This document shows, piece after piece, positions 1-9,817 of a stretch of DNA of 60,893 nt. The stretch's first letter is position 1; each line of letters begins with the position of its first letter. The stretch lies in the NCBI GenBank assembly GCA_031277315.1, contig JAITMP010000037.1, positions 1 through 60,893 on the forward strand. Direction: 5' to 3'. The translations under genes were made by a program, and so were the position numbers. Source of the DNA: Zoogloeaceae bacterium. Lineage in GTDB: Bacteria; Pseudomonadota; Gammaproteobacteria; Burkholderiales; Rhodocyclaceae. Below the pieces are notes generated by a model. The model worked only from the letters and a program-made list of their open reading frames with translations. It was not told the DNA's origin and did no database searches.

Positions 1-3000
1 TACTTCATCCCCACATACAGGGTGTGATTGCGGTAGTCGCGTCCGCCCTGGGCGCCCAGCGCGCCCCAGAGGGAGAGATTCTTCGTCGCGTTGCCTTCCA
101 GACCGAGCTTGAGTTCCCAAATGTTGCCGGGCAGCTTGTCTTTGACCTGATCGGCGTTGAAGGCCATGTCGTGGCTGCTTTGGCCGTGCCACCAGTTGGC
201 TTCGGCAAACGGGCGCAGCCGGCCGCCTTCCTTGGGCAGGTCGGCATAGAGTCTTACGCCCAGCCGGGTGGTGAGTTCGTTGTCGTTGAGTTTCGAGACG
301 ACGGTGCCGCCGTTGCTTTGTTTTTCGGTGTGTTTGCCGGCGCGGTAGGTGGAGGAGATCACCTGGGCTTGGGGCTGGACGATGATTCTTGTGCCGTCGG
401 CCTTGTTTTCATGCACGGTGATGCCGTAGCCGGCTTCAAGGGAGGCGGCATACACCTTGGCCTGGTAGGTCTCTTTTGCCCTGTTGTCGCCATGGATGGT
501 GTTGTCGAAGCGTCCGCCCATGAGCCAGGCGTCGATCCAGAGGCCGGTCGTGGGGTCGTTGTTGCCGTACCAGGTGGCGTAGAGGCCGCCGCTGTAGCCG
601 TCTACGCTGTGGCGGGATTTGAGTTCTTGCACATGGGTGTTGCCGCTGCTGTGGTGGATCATGCCCATGAGGCCGAGGCGCAGGCTGCCTTGATCCTTGT
701 CCCAGCGCGCAAGATCGCTGCCGGCATGGAGGAGGTATTGGCGGTTGTCGTTCTTGAAGTTGTTGGTGTCGCGGTTGCTTTCGCTGGCTTGGATGCGGAT
801 CCAGCTATTGGCGTCGGGTTTGTCGCCTTGTTTGCCACCTTGTCCGATCATGCCGGGGGCCTGCGTCTGGCGGTCGTGCAGGGTGTGCCATTGGCTGCGC
901 ATGGCAGTGTAGCGGTTGTCGAGGTAGTCGCCCACTTCGGGGCGGTAGCCGATCGAGCGCAGATACCAGTCGCCGTTGGCGGCGCTCGCGCCGATGCCGC
1001 CCTGAAACAAGTTGTACTCATACGCGCCGGCGGAGACGCGACCGGCGAGACTGAAAATGCCACCGGAGTTGCCGTCGACTTGCACCACTTCAATGCCGTT
1101 GCCGGTGGTCCGCCCGCCCGCGCCGCCCGCGTTGACGATGCGGATGCGGGTGGTGCCGGAAGTATCGCCTTCGACGATGAGTTTGTCGGTAGGGGAGCCG
1201 TCATCGCCGAGCACGGTGTTGATGGCGATGAGGCCGTTGTTGCCGGTGTAGTCGCCCGTGACGGTAAACGTCGTTCCCGGCGGGGTGTTGGCGCCAAAGT
1301 CGATGAAGCCGGCGTGGGTCAAATCGGCGGCGGTTTGGTCAAAGCCCGCAAGATCAAGTGTGCCGGCGGGGTTGATCTGGTGGCTGGAGACGGCGCTCAG
1401 GACACCGGCCGCGCCCGCGCGCAGGATGCCTTGATTGACGACAGTGTCGCCGGTGTAGTCGATGATGCCGGCGGGATTGAACAGCAAGGCGCCGGCGCCG
1501 GTCTTGCTGAGGCCGCCAATTCCGGTGATGCCGCCGGTGAGTTCCAGGGTGGTGCCGGCGTTGGTGTCGAAGACGCCGCCCAAGCCTGTCAAGCCGACAT
1601 TGCGGGCGCTGCTGAAAGTAGCTGTGGTGTTGAGCGTGCCGCCGTCAAAGCTCAAACCGCCCGCAGCGGCGCCGAGGTTGTCGTCGGATGAAACGCGCAG
1701 AACGCCGCCTTCGATGGACGTGCCGCCGTCATAGGTGTTGATGCCGGTGAGCGTGAGCGTGCCGAGGTCGGTTTTGACGAGCTGGACATTGCCGGTGAGT
1801 TCGGCGGCGATGGTGGCCACATAGTTTGCGCCGACATCGCCGGCGCCGACGCGGATAATCGACTGTCCCGGCGCGGCGGCGGAATCGACCAGGGTAATGA
1901 CATCGCCCTGAATGCGGTAGCCATTGGCGTCGAACTGCATGCCCGACACCATGACCGCGCCAAGACTGTTATCCACTGTGACTACGCCGGGCGCGCCTTC
2001 GAAAATGGCGAAGCTGTTGTCGGCCCAGGCGCCTTGCGTCGTGCCGTTCTGGTTCGTCCAGTTATCGTTGCCGCTGGAACTTTGCCAGCCGCCATTTCCG
2101 CCGGCCACGGTGCCGGGGCTGCGCAAACCGGGATCGCCGCCGTTCCAGAACGTGAGCGGCTGGCTGGCATACACCAGATCGACTTCGCCTTTGACCGATG
2201 TCTGGATGGAGGCGGTGCCCGCCGGCACGGAGACAGGCAACGCGCCGATCGCCAAGCCGTTGTCGGTCAATGTTCCGCCATAGGTGATGATGCGGTAGAT
2301 GCCGGGCAGAAAGCTGCCGGAGGCCGTTTCCGCGACATTCAATATGCCGTTCAGCGTCAGATTGCCCTGGACGATGGCCAGATCGTTGAACGGCGCGCCG
2401 ACGGCGCCGGCCTGACCGAAGTTGTAGTTGAGGATCGAGTTGTCATTGAGCGTGAGATGGCCGTTGATGGTCAGCATGCTGGTGTCGGCGCCGCCCGCGG
2501 TGTGAGGCGCGAAGATGCCGCCGTCCGCAACCGTGACATTGCCCCGGATTACCCCGTTGCCGCCCAGCGCGCCGCCGGAAGCGACAGTGACCATGCTCAG
2601 ATTGCCGGCGTCGCCGAGCGCGCCGTCCACCCGCAGCGTCGCGCCGTTGCCGACGGTGGTTCCGCCGCCATTCACGGTATTGACGATGCCGGCGTCCGCT
2701 ATCCTCAGCGTGCCGTTGTCCACCGAAACCGCGTCCGCCACCGCGCCGGTAATCGTGGCGATGCCCGACAGCATCCATTCGTCGCCCGCCACGGTGTTGG
2801 CATCGCCCATCGTCAACTGCTCGAAGCCAGCGCCGGCAAAGTTGCTGTCCTCGCTGCCGCTTTCCCGCAGACGCAGAACGTTCCCCGTTGCGACATCGGT
2901 CAGCACCTCGCCGTTCAGAACCGAGCCGGTTTCCAGAATCAGGGTGTTGTTGGCCGCGCCAAGGAGAACCGCGACGCCGGTGGCGCTGCCGATCGTGCCG

Positions 3001-3878
3001 GCATTGGTAACAGTGAAGTTGCTCGTCTGGATTTCGACGCCGCCCGCGCTCTGGGCCGCAACGCTGCCGCCCGCCTGATTGGTGAAAGTGCCGCTGGAAC
3101 CCGCCGTGACAAGCACGCCCGCCGCGCGCTGGGTTGTGCTATTGCCGCCGCTCGCGCTGATGCTGCCGCTGTTGATGATCGTCGTATTCAGCGCCGCGTT
3201 GGCCCGGATGCCGGATGCGCCGCTGCCGCTGACCGTGATTGCGCCGGTATTCTCCAGCGTGTTGTTGGACGTGACCGATGCGTTGCTGATGTTCAGGCCG
3301 TTGGCGTTCGTGCCCGTGGTGTTGACGATGCCTTCATTGGTTACCGTGTTGCCGGAGCCGGTGACATTGACGCCATAGGCGAAGTTGCCGCCGTTCGTGT
3401 TGACCGTTCCCTGAATCAGCACCGTGCTGTTGTCCTCGATGCCGATGGCGCGGGTGGTGGGGTTCATGCTCGCGCCGGCCAGCACGGTCACGCTGACGCC
3501 CGTGCTGCCGGGGAGCGCCGATACGGTGGTCGTGGTCGCGGTGGGATTGGGCGGATTGCTGTCGCAGACCACTGTCTGGCCGGATGTCGGCTGCCCGGTG
3601 CCGACGCCGATGCCGCCGGTGACTTGCTCTCCCGTGGTGATGTTGACGCAATTTGCCCGGGCTGCGCCGGCGCTGAACAGACCCGCAGCGGCCATGCTCA
3701 ACAACAACGGCGCAAGCAGACGGGTGGACGGGCATGCGTGATGACAGCCGGCGCGGGCAACGGAGGGGGTAACAGCCTGCCCGTTTCGCCCCGCTTTACC
3801 GCGAGCCTTGGCGGTTTCCGATACCACCTGCCAAATACCCAGACTGCGGTTGAGAACAGTTTTGTAACAACGGTTCAT
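1..3878 (-). CDS. ESPR-type autotransporter (type Va secretion), C-terminus cut by window edge
   Basis: The frame is open for 1292 codons from the ATG at 3878 to the window edge, ending in LYVGMK plus the first two bases (TA) of another codon, so only a terminal aromatic residue and the stop are probably missing. The N-terminus has the extended signal peptide pattern (MNR.YK..LN...G.W..VSE.AK.RGK), then a hydrophobic core LLAPLLLSMAAAGLF and a cleavage-like site ARA-N near residue 77. The passenger is rich in G, N, T and V, with beta-helix style repeats such as LTLTGINTYDGGT and LSKTGAGALLFN. Roughly the last 270 residues have the alternating aromatic pattern of an autotransporter beta barrel (LRLGLMGMIHH, YSGGLYATWYG, LGVRLYADLP). 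Likely surface-exposed or released. No protease or other catalytic motif was recognised in the passenger; adhesin is only a guess. Plus-strand ORFs here are antisense shadows. Confidence 0.88.
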   Translation of the reverse strand, partial: MNRCYKTVLNRSLGIWQVVSETAKARGKAGRNGQAVTPSVARAGCHHACPSTRLLAPLLLSMAAAGLFSAGAARANCVNITTGEQVTGGIGVGTGQPTSGQTVVCDSNPPNPTATTTTVSALPGSTGVSVTVLAGASMNPTTRAIGIEDNSTVLIQGTVNTNGGNFAYGVNVTGSGNTVTNEGIVNTTGTNANGLNISNASVTSNNTLENTGAITVSGSGASGIRANAALNTTIINSGSISASGGNSTTQRAAGVLVTAGSSGTFTNQAGGSVAAQSAGGVEIQTSNFTVTNAGTIGSATGVAVLLGAANNTLILETGSVLNGEVLTDVATGNVLRLRESGSEDSNFAGAGFEQLTMGDANTVAGDEWMLSGIATITGAVADAVSVDNGTLRIADAGIVNTVNGGGTTVGNGATLRVDGALGDAGNLSMVTVASGGALGGNGVIRGNVTVADGGIFAPHTAGGADTSMLTINGHLTLNDNSILNYNFGQAGAVGAPFNDLAIVQGNLTLNGILNVAETASGSFLPGIYRIITYGGTLTDNGLAIGALPVSVPAGTASIQTSVKGEVDLVYASQPLTFWNGGDPGLRSPGTVAGGNGGWQSSSGNDNWTNQNGTTQGAWADNSFAIFEGAPGVVTVDNSLGAVMVSGMQFDANGYRIQGDVITLVDSAAAPGQSIIRVGAGDVGANYVATIAAELTGNVQLVKTDLGTLTLTGINTYDGGTSIEGGVLRVSSDDNLGAAAGGLSFDGGTLNTTATFSSARNVGLTGLGGVFDTNAGTTLELTGGITGIGGLSKTGAGALLFNPAGIIDYTGDTVVNQGILRAGAAGVLSAVSSHQINPAGTLDLAGFDQTAADLTHAGFIDFGANTPPGTTFTVTGDYTGNNGLIAINTVLGDDGSPTDKLIVEGDTSGTTRIRIVNAGGAGGRTTGNGIEVVQVDGNSGGIFSLAGRVSAGAYEYNLFQGGIGASAANGDWYLRSIGYRPEVGDYLDNRYTAMRSQWHTLHDRQTQAPGMIGQGGKQGDKPDANSWIRIQASESNRDTNNFKNDNRQYLLHAGSDLARWDKDQGSLRLGLMGMIHHSSGNTHVQELKSRHSVDGYSGGLYATWYGNNDPTTGLWIDAWLMGGRFDNTIHGDNRAKETYQAKVYAASLEAGYGITVHENKADGTRIIVQPQAQVISSTYRAGKHTEKQSNGGTVVSKLNDNELTTRLGVRLYADLPKEGGRLRPFAEANWWHGQSSHDMAFNADQVKDKLPGNIWELKLGLEGNATKNLSLWGALGAQGGRDYRNHTLYVGMK

Positions 3879-4041
3879 TTACTTGCGCTCCCGATGATTA
3901 ATCCAATCCGGTAAAAGATTGTCATGCAGCGGGATAAATAGCATATTTAAAGTTCATGCGCGATATTTGAGAAAAGCGCTTGAGCGCCATTTCTGTCCAA
4001 ATCCCCCCTTGAAGGGGCGCGCTTTTACCTCCGGGCGCTGG

Positions 4042-5610
4042 TCAGCGCGGCGGGCGGTGGCTGTCGCTATGGGAGGTGCTGTGGGTGGCGCTATGGGTAG
4101 CGCTATGGGCGACGTGGTGAGTCTGGGCGGCGGCGTGGTGCGAGTGGCGGGGGGCGGGGGCCGGGTGGCTGATCCATTGCGGCAGCAGGGAGCCGGCGAC
4201 GAAGCCGAGGGCGGAGACGGCGAAGCCGATCAACTGCGGCGGAATGCCTTCTTCGCCGACCAGCGCGTAGGCGTAGGCGCCGCCGCTCTCGCCGGTGACC
4301 AGCGCCTCGACCAGCAGCCAGGTGAAGAGGCCGCCGAAGATGGCCGCCAGCGCGCCTTGGGAAGTGGCGCGCTTCCAGAAGATGCCGCCGACCAGCGGCA
4401 CGAACGCGCCGGCCAGCGTGACCTTGTAGGCGTTTTCGACCATTTCGAAAATGGAGGATTCGGAATGCATCGCAAAGGTCAACACCAGACAGGTGAAGCC
4501 GACCAGCGTGGCGCGCATGACCCAGAGGAAATGGCGGTCGCTCATCTTCGGCCAGAAGCCGCGGACGACGTTTTCGGCGAAGGTGACGGAGGGGGCGAGC
4601 AGCGTCGCCGAGGAGCAGCTCATGATGGCCGAGAGCACGGCGCCGAAGAATAGCACCTGCGCGGCGAGCGGCATGTGCTGCAAGACCAGCGTCGGCAGCA
4701 CGAGTTGGGAATCTTCCTCGATCAGCTTGCCAAACAGGGCCGGGTCGATCAGTGTCGCCGAGTAGGCGATGAACATCGGCACGAAGGTGAAGCAGAAGTA
4801 GATCGAAGCGCCGAGCACCGAACCCCACAGCGCGACGCGGGCGCTTTTGGCCGAGGTGACGCGCTGGAAAACGTCCTGCTGCGGAATCGAGCCGAGCATC
4901 ATGGTGGCCCAGGCGCCGAGAAAGGCGACCCACTTGAGCGGATCCATTTCCGGGAAGAAGCGCAGCTTGCCGGCGTCGAAAGCATGGCTGACGACGGTGG
5001 CGGTGCCGCCGTCCACCTTGCCGCTCACCACCCAGGCGATGAACAGCAGGCCGCCGATGGAGACGGCCATCTGCACGAAATCGAGAATGGCGACCGAGAA
5101 CATGCCGCCGAACGTGGTGTAGGTGAGCACAATGGCGGCGCCGAGGATCATGCCGGTGGGCTGGCTGACGGCGCCGTCGGTGACGACGAAAAAGATCAGG
5201 CCGAGCGCCTTGATCTGGGCCGCCACCCAGCCGAGGTAGGAAGCGACGATGCACACCGCCGTCAGCACTTCGACGGCGCGGTTGTAGCGCATGCGGTAGA
5301 AGTCGCCGAGGGTGAGAATGTTGAGACGGTAGAGGTAGCGCGAGAACAGCAGGCCGGCGATGATGAGGCACAGCGAGGAGCCGAAGGGATCGGCGACGAC
5401 GCCGGTGAGGCCTTCCTTGACGAAGGTGGCCGAGACGCCGAACACGGCTTCGGCGCCGAACCAGGTGGCGAACACGGTGGCGGTCACCACCGGCAGCGGC
5501 AGCGAGCGCCCGGCGACGGCGAAATCCTTGACGTTGTGCACGCGCGTGGCGGCAAGCAGGCCGATGCCCACGGAAACCATCAGGTAGAGGACGACGAACC
5601 AGAGCAGCAT
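4042..5610 (-). CDS. Sodium:solute symporter (SSS family) with His-rich tail
   Basis: The product is 522 residues with about 13 hydrophobic helices, starting MLLWFVVLYLMVSVGIGLL. SSS-family features include the early AGRSLPLPVVTATVFATWFGAE segment (residues about 33-54) and the LGDFYRMRYNRAVE loop near 110. The protein would import an organic solute with Na+ across the inner membrane; the substrate is not readable from sequence. Unusually, the last 40 or so residues form a His/Ser/Thr/Ala tail (HSATHSATHSTSHSDSH) encoded by short tandem repeats, which might bind metal or simply be low complexity. It is separate from ubiB (37 bp upstream on the same strand) and could be cotranscribed with it. 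Confidence 0.85.
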   Translation of the reverse strand: MLLWFVVLYLMVSVGIGLLAATRVHNVKDFAVAGRSLPLPVVTATVFATWFGAEAVFGVSATFVKEGLTGVVADPFGSSLCLIIAGLLFSRYLYRLNILTLGDFYRMRYNRAVEVLTAVCIVASYLGWVAAQIKALGLIFFVVTDGAVSQPTGMILGAAIVLTYTTFGGMFSVAILDFVQMAVSIGGLLFIAWVVSGKVDGGTATVVSHAFDAGKLRFFPEMDPLKWVAFLGAWATMMLGSIPQQDVFQRVTSAKSARVALWGSVLGASIYFCFTFVPMFIAYSATLIDPALFGKLIEEDSQLVLPTLVLQHMPLAAQVLFFGAVLSAIMSCSSATLLAPSVTFAENVVRGFWPKMSDRHFLWVMRATLVGFTCLVLTFAMHSESSIFEMVENAYKVTLAGAFVPLVGGIFWKRATSQGALAAIFGGLFTWLLVEALVTGESGGAYAYALVGEEGIPPQLIGFAVSALGFVAGSLLPQWISHPAPAPRHSHHAAAQTHHVAHSATHSATHSTSHSDSHRPPR

Positions 5611-5647
5611 GGCGGCGGGGAAAGTCAGCCCATGAAAAGACGGCGGA

Positions 5648-7204
5648 TTATAGCGAAATCAAATACGCGGCAAGGGATGCGGCAAGACCGGCGGCAAGGA
5701 GCGCCGCGACCAGCCGCAGCCAGAACGTCTGCCGCCGCTGTTCCGCTTGCAGCCGCGCCAGTTCTTCGCGCAGGGCGGCCAGCGGCGCCGGGTCGAGCGC
5801 CCGGTGCAGCAGGCGCGGCAGTTGCGGCAACAGGCCGGCCCATCGCGGCGCTTCGCGGCGGAGGCTGTTGACGAATCCTTTCACGCCGACGCGCTCGGCC
5901 ATCCAGCGTTCGAGAAACGGCTTGGCGGTCGTCCACAAATCGAGTTCCGGGTCGAGCTGGCGGCCAAGGCCCTCGATGTTGAGCAGGGTTTTTTGCAGCA
6001 TCACCAACTGCGGCTGGATTTCGACATTGAAGCGGCGTCCGGTCTGGAACAGGCGCAGCAGCGTCTTGCCGAAGGAAATGTCTTTCAGCGGCCGGTCGAA
6101 CACTGGCTCGCAGACGGCGCGGATGCCGGCCTCGAATTCATCGAGGCGCGTATCCGGCGGCACCCAGCCGGCGTCGATGTGGGCCTGCGCCACCGCCTTG
6201 TAGTCGCGGCGGAAAAAGCCGAGAAAATTCTGCGCCAGATAGTTCTGATCCACCTCGGTCAGCGTGCCCATGATGCCGAAATCGAGGGCGACATAGCGGC
6301 CGCCCGGCGTGACGAGAATGTTGCCGGGGTGCATGTCGGCGTGGAAGAAGCCGTCGCGGAACACCTGGGTGAAAAAGATTTCGACGCCGGCGCGGGCAAG
6401 CGCCTTCAGGTCGACGCCGCCGGCCTTGAGTTGCGCGATCTGGCTGATCGGCGTGCCGCGCATGCGCTCCATCACCATCACCCGCGCCGAACACCAGTCC
6501 CAATACACTTCCGGCACGACGAGCAGCGGCGAGCTGCGGAAGTTGCGCCGCAACTGGGCGCAGTTGGCCGCTTCGCGCATCAAGTCCAATTCGTCTTCGA
6601 GGTGCTTGGCGAATTCCGCCACCACTTCGCGCGGCTTCAGGCGGCGGCCGTCCGGCCACAGCATTTCAATCAGCCGCGCGCCGGCGTCAAGCAGGCCGAC
6701 ATCGTGAGCGATGACGCGCTCGATGCCGGGCCGCAGAATTTTCACCGCCACCTCGCGGCCGTCGGGCAGCCGCGCGAAATGCACTTGCGCCACCGAGGCG
6801 CTGGCTTCCGGCTCCGCGCTGAATTCCGTGAACACTTCGCTGACAGGTTTACCGAAGGCGTGTTCCAGCATCGCCGCCGCCTGTGCCGAGGGAAAGGGCG
6901 GCACCTGGTCCTGCAATTTCGCCAGTTCGTCGGCTAGATCGGCCGGCAGCAGATCGCGCCGCGTGGACAGCACCTGGCCGAATTTAACGAAGATCGGCCC
7001 CAGCGCCTCCAGCGCCAGCCGCAGGCGCTGGGCGCGCGGCGCCGACAGGTTGCGCCAGAACAGCGCGATGCGCAGCGCGCGCGCCCAGCGTTCGGTGGAC
7101 GGCGAGCCGAGCACCAGTTGATCAAGACCGAAGCGCAGGCCGACGCCGACGATTTTCAGGAGGCGAAAAAGATGCACGGAGAGAAAGGCGCGCGCGGCGC
7201 GCAA
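5648..7204 (-). CDS. ubiB: UbiB, ABC1/ADCK-type atypical kinase for ubiquinone biosynthesis
   Basis: 518 residues, close to the usual UbiB length of about 540. The ADCK signature KFGQ (KxGQ motif) followed by LSTRRDLLP is near residue 73, a kinase-like core follows (VAVKILRPG near 152, [11 protein letters not shown] with the catalytic-loop D, then ALDFGIMG as the metal-binding DFG-like element), and a hydrophobic C-terminal hairpin ([21 protein letters not shown]) anchors it in the inner membrane. UbiB supports the aerobic steps of ubiquinone synthesis and probably extracts lipid intermediates. The ATG at 7204 lies in a compact divergent region shared with argS, which contains a long hairpin at 7278-7335. 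Confidence 0.93.
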   Translation of the reverse strand: MRAARAFLSVHLFRLLKIVGVGLRFGLDQLVLGSPSTERWARALRIALFWRNLSAPRAQRLRLALEALGPIFVKFGQVLSTRRDLLPADLADELAKLQDQVPPFPSAQAAAMLEHAFGKPVSEVFTEFSAEPEASASVAQVHFARLPDGREVAVKILRPGIERVIAHDVGLLDAGARLIEMLWPDGRRLKPREVVAEFAKHLEDELDLMREAANCAQLRRNFRSSPLLVVPEVYWDWCSARVMVMERMRGTPISQIAQLKAGGVDLKALARAGVEIFFTQVFRDGFFHADMHPGNILVTPGGRYVALDFGIMGTLTEVDQNYLAQNFLGFFRRDYKAVAQAHIDAGWVPPDTRLDEFEAGIRAVCEPVFDRPLKDISFGKTLLRLFQTGRRFNVEIQPQLVMLQKTLLNIEGLGRQLDPELDLWTTAKPFLERWMAERVGVKGFVNSLRREAPRWAGLLPQLPRLLHRALDPAPLAALREELARLQAEQRRQTFWLRLVAALLAAGLAASLAAYLISL

Positions 7205-7277
7205 AAAAATGAGGCCAAAAGCGGGGCCGTGTGAATTTTGAAAGCGTAAATTCTACCCATATTTGGCGTCGCGCTTA

Positions 7278-7335
7278 GAGCCTGTTCATGATCTTTTCGC
7301 GGCTGCGCAGCTCCGAAAAGACCACGAACAGGCTC
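7278..7335. repeat. 58-bp palindromic repeat (22-bp arms), REP-like
   Basis: Arms 7278-7299 and 7314-7335 are inverted copies that differ at two positions, both compatible with G-U pairing. The loop core is itself a palindrome (gctgcgcagc). A half copy with the same arm sequence (agatcatgaacaggc) lies at 15601-15634 in front of another gene, so this is a dispersed element rather than an ordinary terminator. It sits between divergent ubiB and argS. Confidence 0.75.
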
Positions 7336-7363
7336 TTGGGAAAGGGGACCCGGCGGGTATAAT
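7336..7363 (+). promoter_or_regulatory. Probable sigma-70 promoter of argS
   Basis: A perfect TATAAT at 7358-7363 is preceded, after a 16-bp spacer, by TTGGGA (7336-7341; four of six consensus bases). The -35 box abuts the right arm of the palindromic repeat. The argS ATG follows 33 bp downstream. Confidence 0.6.
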
Positions 7364-7396
7364 CCGCGCTTTCCCGGATTTTCCGATCGCAGTTTC

Positions 7397-9142
7397 ATGG
7401 CAGCCGACCCCCGATCCGACGTGCGCGCAGAATTGACGGCCTTGTTGCGGGCGGCGCTCGCGTCCGTGGCGCCGGACAGCGGCGATGCCGTCATCCTGCT
7501 CGAACGCCCGAAGCAGGCCGCGCATGGCGACTTTGCCAGCAACCTCGCCTTGCAGTTGGCGAAGCCGCTCAAACGCAACCCGCGCGACATCGCCGCGCTG
7601 CTGGCTGCCGCGCTGCCGGCTTCGCCGCTCGTCGCCAAGGCGGAAATTGCCGGCGCCGGCTTCATCAATTTCACCCTCGCGCCGGCGGCCAAACTGCAAG
7701 CGGTGTGTCAGGCGCTGGCGCAAGGCGCCGATTTTGGCCGTGGCGCGCCGGGTGGCGGCGAAAAAATACAGGTCGAATTCGTCTCCGCCAACCCGACCGG
7801 CCCGCTGCACGTCGGCCACGGGCGCGGCGCGGCTTACGGCGCGTCGCTGGCGAATGTGCTCGATTTCGCCGGCTGGCGCGTAACGCGCGAGTTCTACGTG
7901 AACGACGCCGGCCGCCAGATGGACATTCTGGCCTTGTCGACCTGGCTGCGTTATCTCGAATTGCACGACGTGCGGGTGCCTTTCCCGCCCAACGCCTATC
8001 AGGGCGATTATGTGCGCGACATGGCCGCCGCCATTGCGCGGGCGCACGGCGCGCGCTACCGGCGCGAGGCCGCTGGCGTGCTGGACGGCGCGCCCGATGC
8101 GGCGGCGGATGCCGAGGGCCATCTCGACGCGCTGATCGCCAACGCCAAGCGTCTGCTCGGCGACGATTACGCTTATGTGCACAACTTTGCGCTCACCGAG
8201 CAGTTGGGCGATTCCCGCGATGATCTGGCTGAATTCGGCGTCCGTTTCGATCACTGGTTCTCGGAGCAATCGCTTTTCGACACCGGCTTGGTGGAGAAGG
8301 CGGTGGCGCGGCTGGAAGCGAACGGCCATCTGTATCAGCAGGACGGCGCCAAGTGGTTCCGTTCCACCGCTTTCGGCGACGAGAAGGATCGCGTTGTGCA
8401 GCGCGAGAACGGTTTGTACACTTATTTCGCTTCGGACATCGCCTACCATCTCAACAAGTACGAGCGCGGCTTCAGCAAGATCATCGACATCTGGGGCGCC
8501 GATCACCACGGCTACATTCCGCGTGTGAAAGGCGCGATCCGTGCGCTCGGCCTCGACGACAGCCGGCTGGAGGTGGCGCTGGTGCAGTTCGCCGTGCTCT
8601 ATCGCGACGGCCAGAAAGCGCCGATGAGCACGCGCTCGGGCGAGTTCGTCACCCTGCGCCAGTTGCGCGGCGAGGTCGGCAACGACGCCTGCCGCTTTTT
8701 CTACGTGCTGCGCAAGTCCGACCAGCACCTCGATTTCGATCTCGACCTCGCCCGGTCGCGGACGAACGAGAATCCGGTGTATTACATCCAGTACGCCCAC
8801 GCCCGCGTCTGCTCGGTGCTGGCGCAGTGGGGCGGCGAGGAAGCCGCGCTGGCCGGCGTTGATCTTTCCCCGCTCGGCAACGAGCGCGAGTTGGCGTTGT
8901 GCGCGCGGCTGGCCGAATTTCCCGAAGCGGTGGAAAACGCCGCCCGCGATTACGCGCCGCACCTGATCGCCTTCTACCTGAAAGAGTTGGCCGGCGAATT
9001 CCACAGTTACTATAATGCCGAGCGTTTCCTCGTCGATCAGACGAATCTGCGCGAGGCGCGTCTGGCGCTGTGTCTGGCGGTGCGGCAGGCGCTGCGCAAC
9101 GGCCTCGCCCTGATCGGCGTGAGCGCGCCCGAATCCATGTGA
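7397..9142 (+). CDS. argS: Arginyl-tRNA synthetase
   Basis: The protein is 581 residues, the family's normal size. It has an N-terminal Add-1 domain, the class I signature [14 protein letters not shown] (HIGH motif near residues 139-142), the Arg-binding catalytic core with [17 protein letters not shown] and [11 protein letters not shown], a degenerate KMSKS-position motif (MSTRSG near 408) as is usual for ArgS, and an anticodon-binding alpha-helical domain containing YYIQYAHAR. It charges tRNA-Arg in the cytoplasm. An 8-bp gap links it to the SPOR-domain gene, an arrangement common in betaproteobacteria. Confidence 0.97.
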   Translation: MAADPRSDVRAELTALLRAALASVAPDSGDAVILLERPKQAAHGDFASNLALQLAKPLKRNPRDIAALLAAALPASPLVAKAEIAGAGFINFTLAPAAKLQAVCQALAQGADFGRGAPGGGEKIQVEFVSANPTGPLHVGHGRGAAYGASLANVLDFAGWRVTREFYVNDAGRQMDILALSTWLRYLELHDVRVPFPPNAYQGDYVRDMAAAIARAHGARYRREAAGVLDGAPDAAADAEGHLDALIANAKRLLGDDYAYVHNFALTEQLGDSRDDLAEFGVRFDHWFSEQSLFDTGLVEKAVARLEANGHLYQQDGAKWFRSTAFGDEKDRVVQRENGLYTYFASDIAYHLNKYERGFSKIIDIWGADHHGYIPRVKGAIRALGLDDSRLEVALVQFAVLYRDGQKAPMSTRSGEFVTLRQLRGEVGNDACRFFYVLRKSDQHLDFDLDLARSRTNENPVYYIQYAHARVCSVLAQWGGEEAALAGVDLSPLGNERELALCARLAEFPEAVENAARDYAPHLIAFYLKELAGEFHSYYNAERFLVDQTNLREARLALCLAVRQALRNGLALIGVSAPESM

Positions 9143-9149
9143 GACGACA

Positions 9150-9740
9150 ATGAGCAAACGCAAACAAGGCGGCGGCACCCTTCTCGGACTGTTTATCGGC
9201 CTCGTCATCGGCGTGCTGCTCGCCGCCGGCGTCGTCTGGTATCTCTACAAAACGCCGCTGCCGTTTCAGGACAAAAGCGGCCAGCTGGCGGACAAGAACG
9301 GCGACACGCATTCCGCCGTGCCGGTCGAGCCGGAGCCGCTGCCCGGCAAGCCCGGCGACAAGGTGACGGAGAAACCGCGCTTCGAGTTCTACAAGATTCT
9401 GCCCGGCAGCCAGGACCCCGTGCCCCAGCCGGCGGCATCCACGCCGACGCCGCCCGCCGCGACGCCGAAAACGGCCGCTGCCGGTGAGACGCTGTTTCTT
9501 CAGGCCGGCGCTTTCCAGAAGCCGGCCGACGCCGACAACCTCAAAGCCCGTCTGGCGCTGGCTGGCATCGAGGCCGCCATCCAGCAGACGACGTTGCCCG
9601 ACAAGGGCGCCATGTATCGCGTGCGCATCGGCCCGTACACCAATCCGGACGAAATGGCGAAAGCCCGCTCGCTGCTGGCGCAGAACGGAATCCAGGCCAG
9701 TGTTGTCAGAGTCAAGGACGGCAAGGACGCCGCCAACTAG
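9150..9740 (+). CDS. SPOR-domain membrane protein (FtsN/DedD-like)
   Basis: The 196-residue product has a short basic N-terminus (MSKRKQGGG), one transmembrane helix at about residues 11-31, a Pro/Ala/Thr/Lys-rich periplasmic linker, and a C-terminal SPOR domain (from about residue 114: LFLQAGAFQKPADADNLKARL ... YRVRIGPYTNPDEMAKARSLL). SPOR domains bind denuded peptidoglycan at division septa. The position directly after argS is the usual one for this family in related bacteria. It is shorter than E. coli FtsN, so a precise symbol is not given. Confidence 0.88.
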   Translation: MSKRKQGGGTLLGLFIGLVIGVLLAAGVVWYLYKTPLPFQDKSGQLADKNGDTHSAVPVEPEPLPGKPGDKVTEKPRFEFYKILPGSQDPVPQPAASTPTPPAATPKTAAAGETLFLQAGAFQKPADADNLKARLALAGIEAAIQQTTLPDKGAMYRVRIGPYTNPDEMAKARSLLAQNGIQASVVRVKDGKDAAN

Positions 9741-9789
9741 GGAACCTCTGCAAAACTGCTGCGCTCGCGACGTTTTGCATAAGCTCCCT
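9739..9789. repeat. Imperfect 18-bp inverted repeat with GC-rich loop
   Basis: The arms 9739-9756 and 9772-9789 pair at 15 of 18 positions; the inner 8 bp (tgcaaaac/gttttgca) are perfect. The 15-nt loop is tgctgcgctcgcgac. It overlaps the stop codon of the SPOR gene and precedes dsbA. There is no T tract, so it is more like an intergenic REP element than a terminator. Its architecture resembles the 7278-7335 element, but the arm sequence differs. Confidence 0.6.
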
Positions 9790-9817
9790 GGCAACAGAAT
9801 AGCAACAGGAGAAAATC

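Noticed and set aside
24-3914. Two long plus-strand ORFs (555 and 626 codons)
   Set aside because: They are antisense to the autotransporter, show Ala/Val/Gly-biased nonsense composition and no family motif; the minus frame has signal peptide and beta barrel.
7286-9208. 640-codon minus-strand ORF
   Set aside because: It is the shadow of argS, which carries complete class I synthetase motifs.
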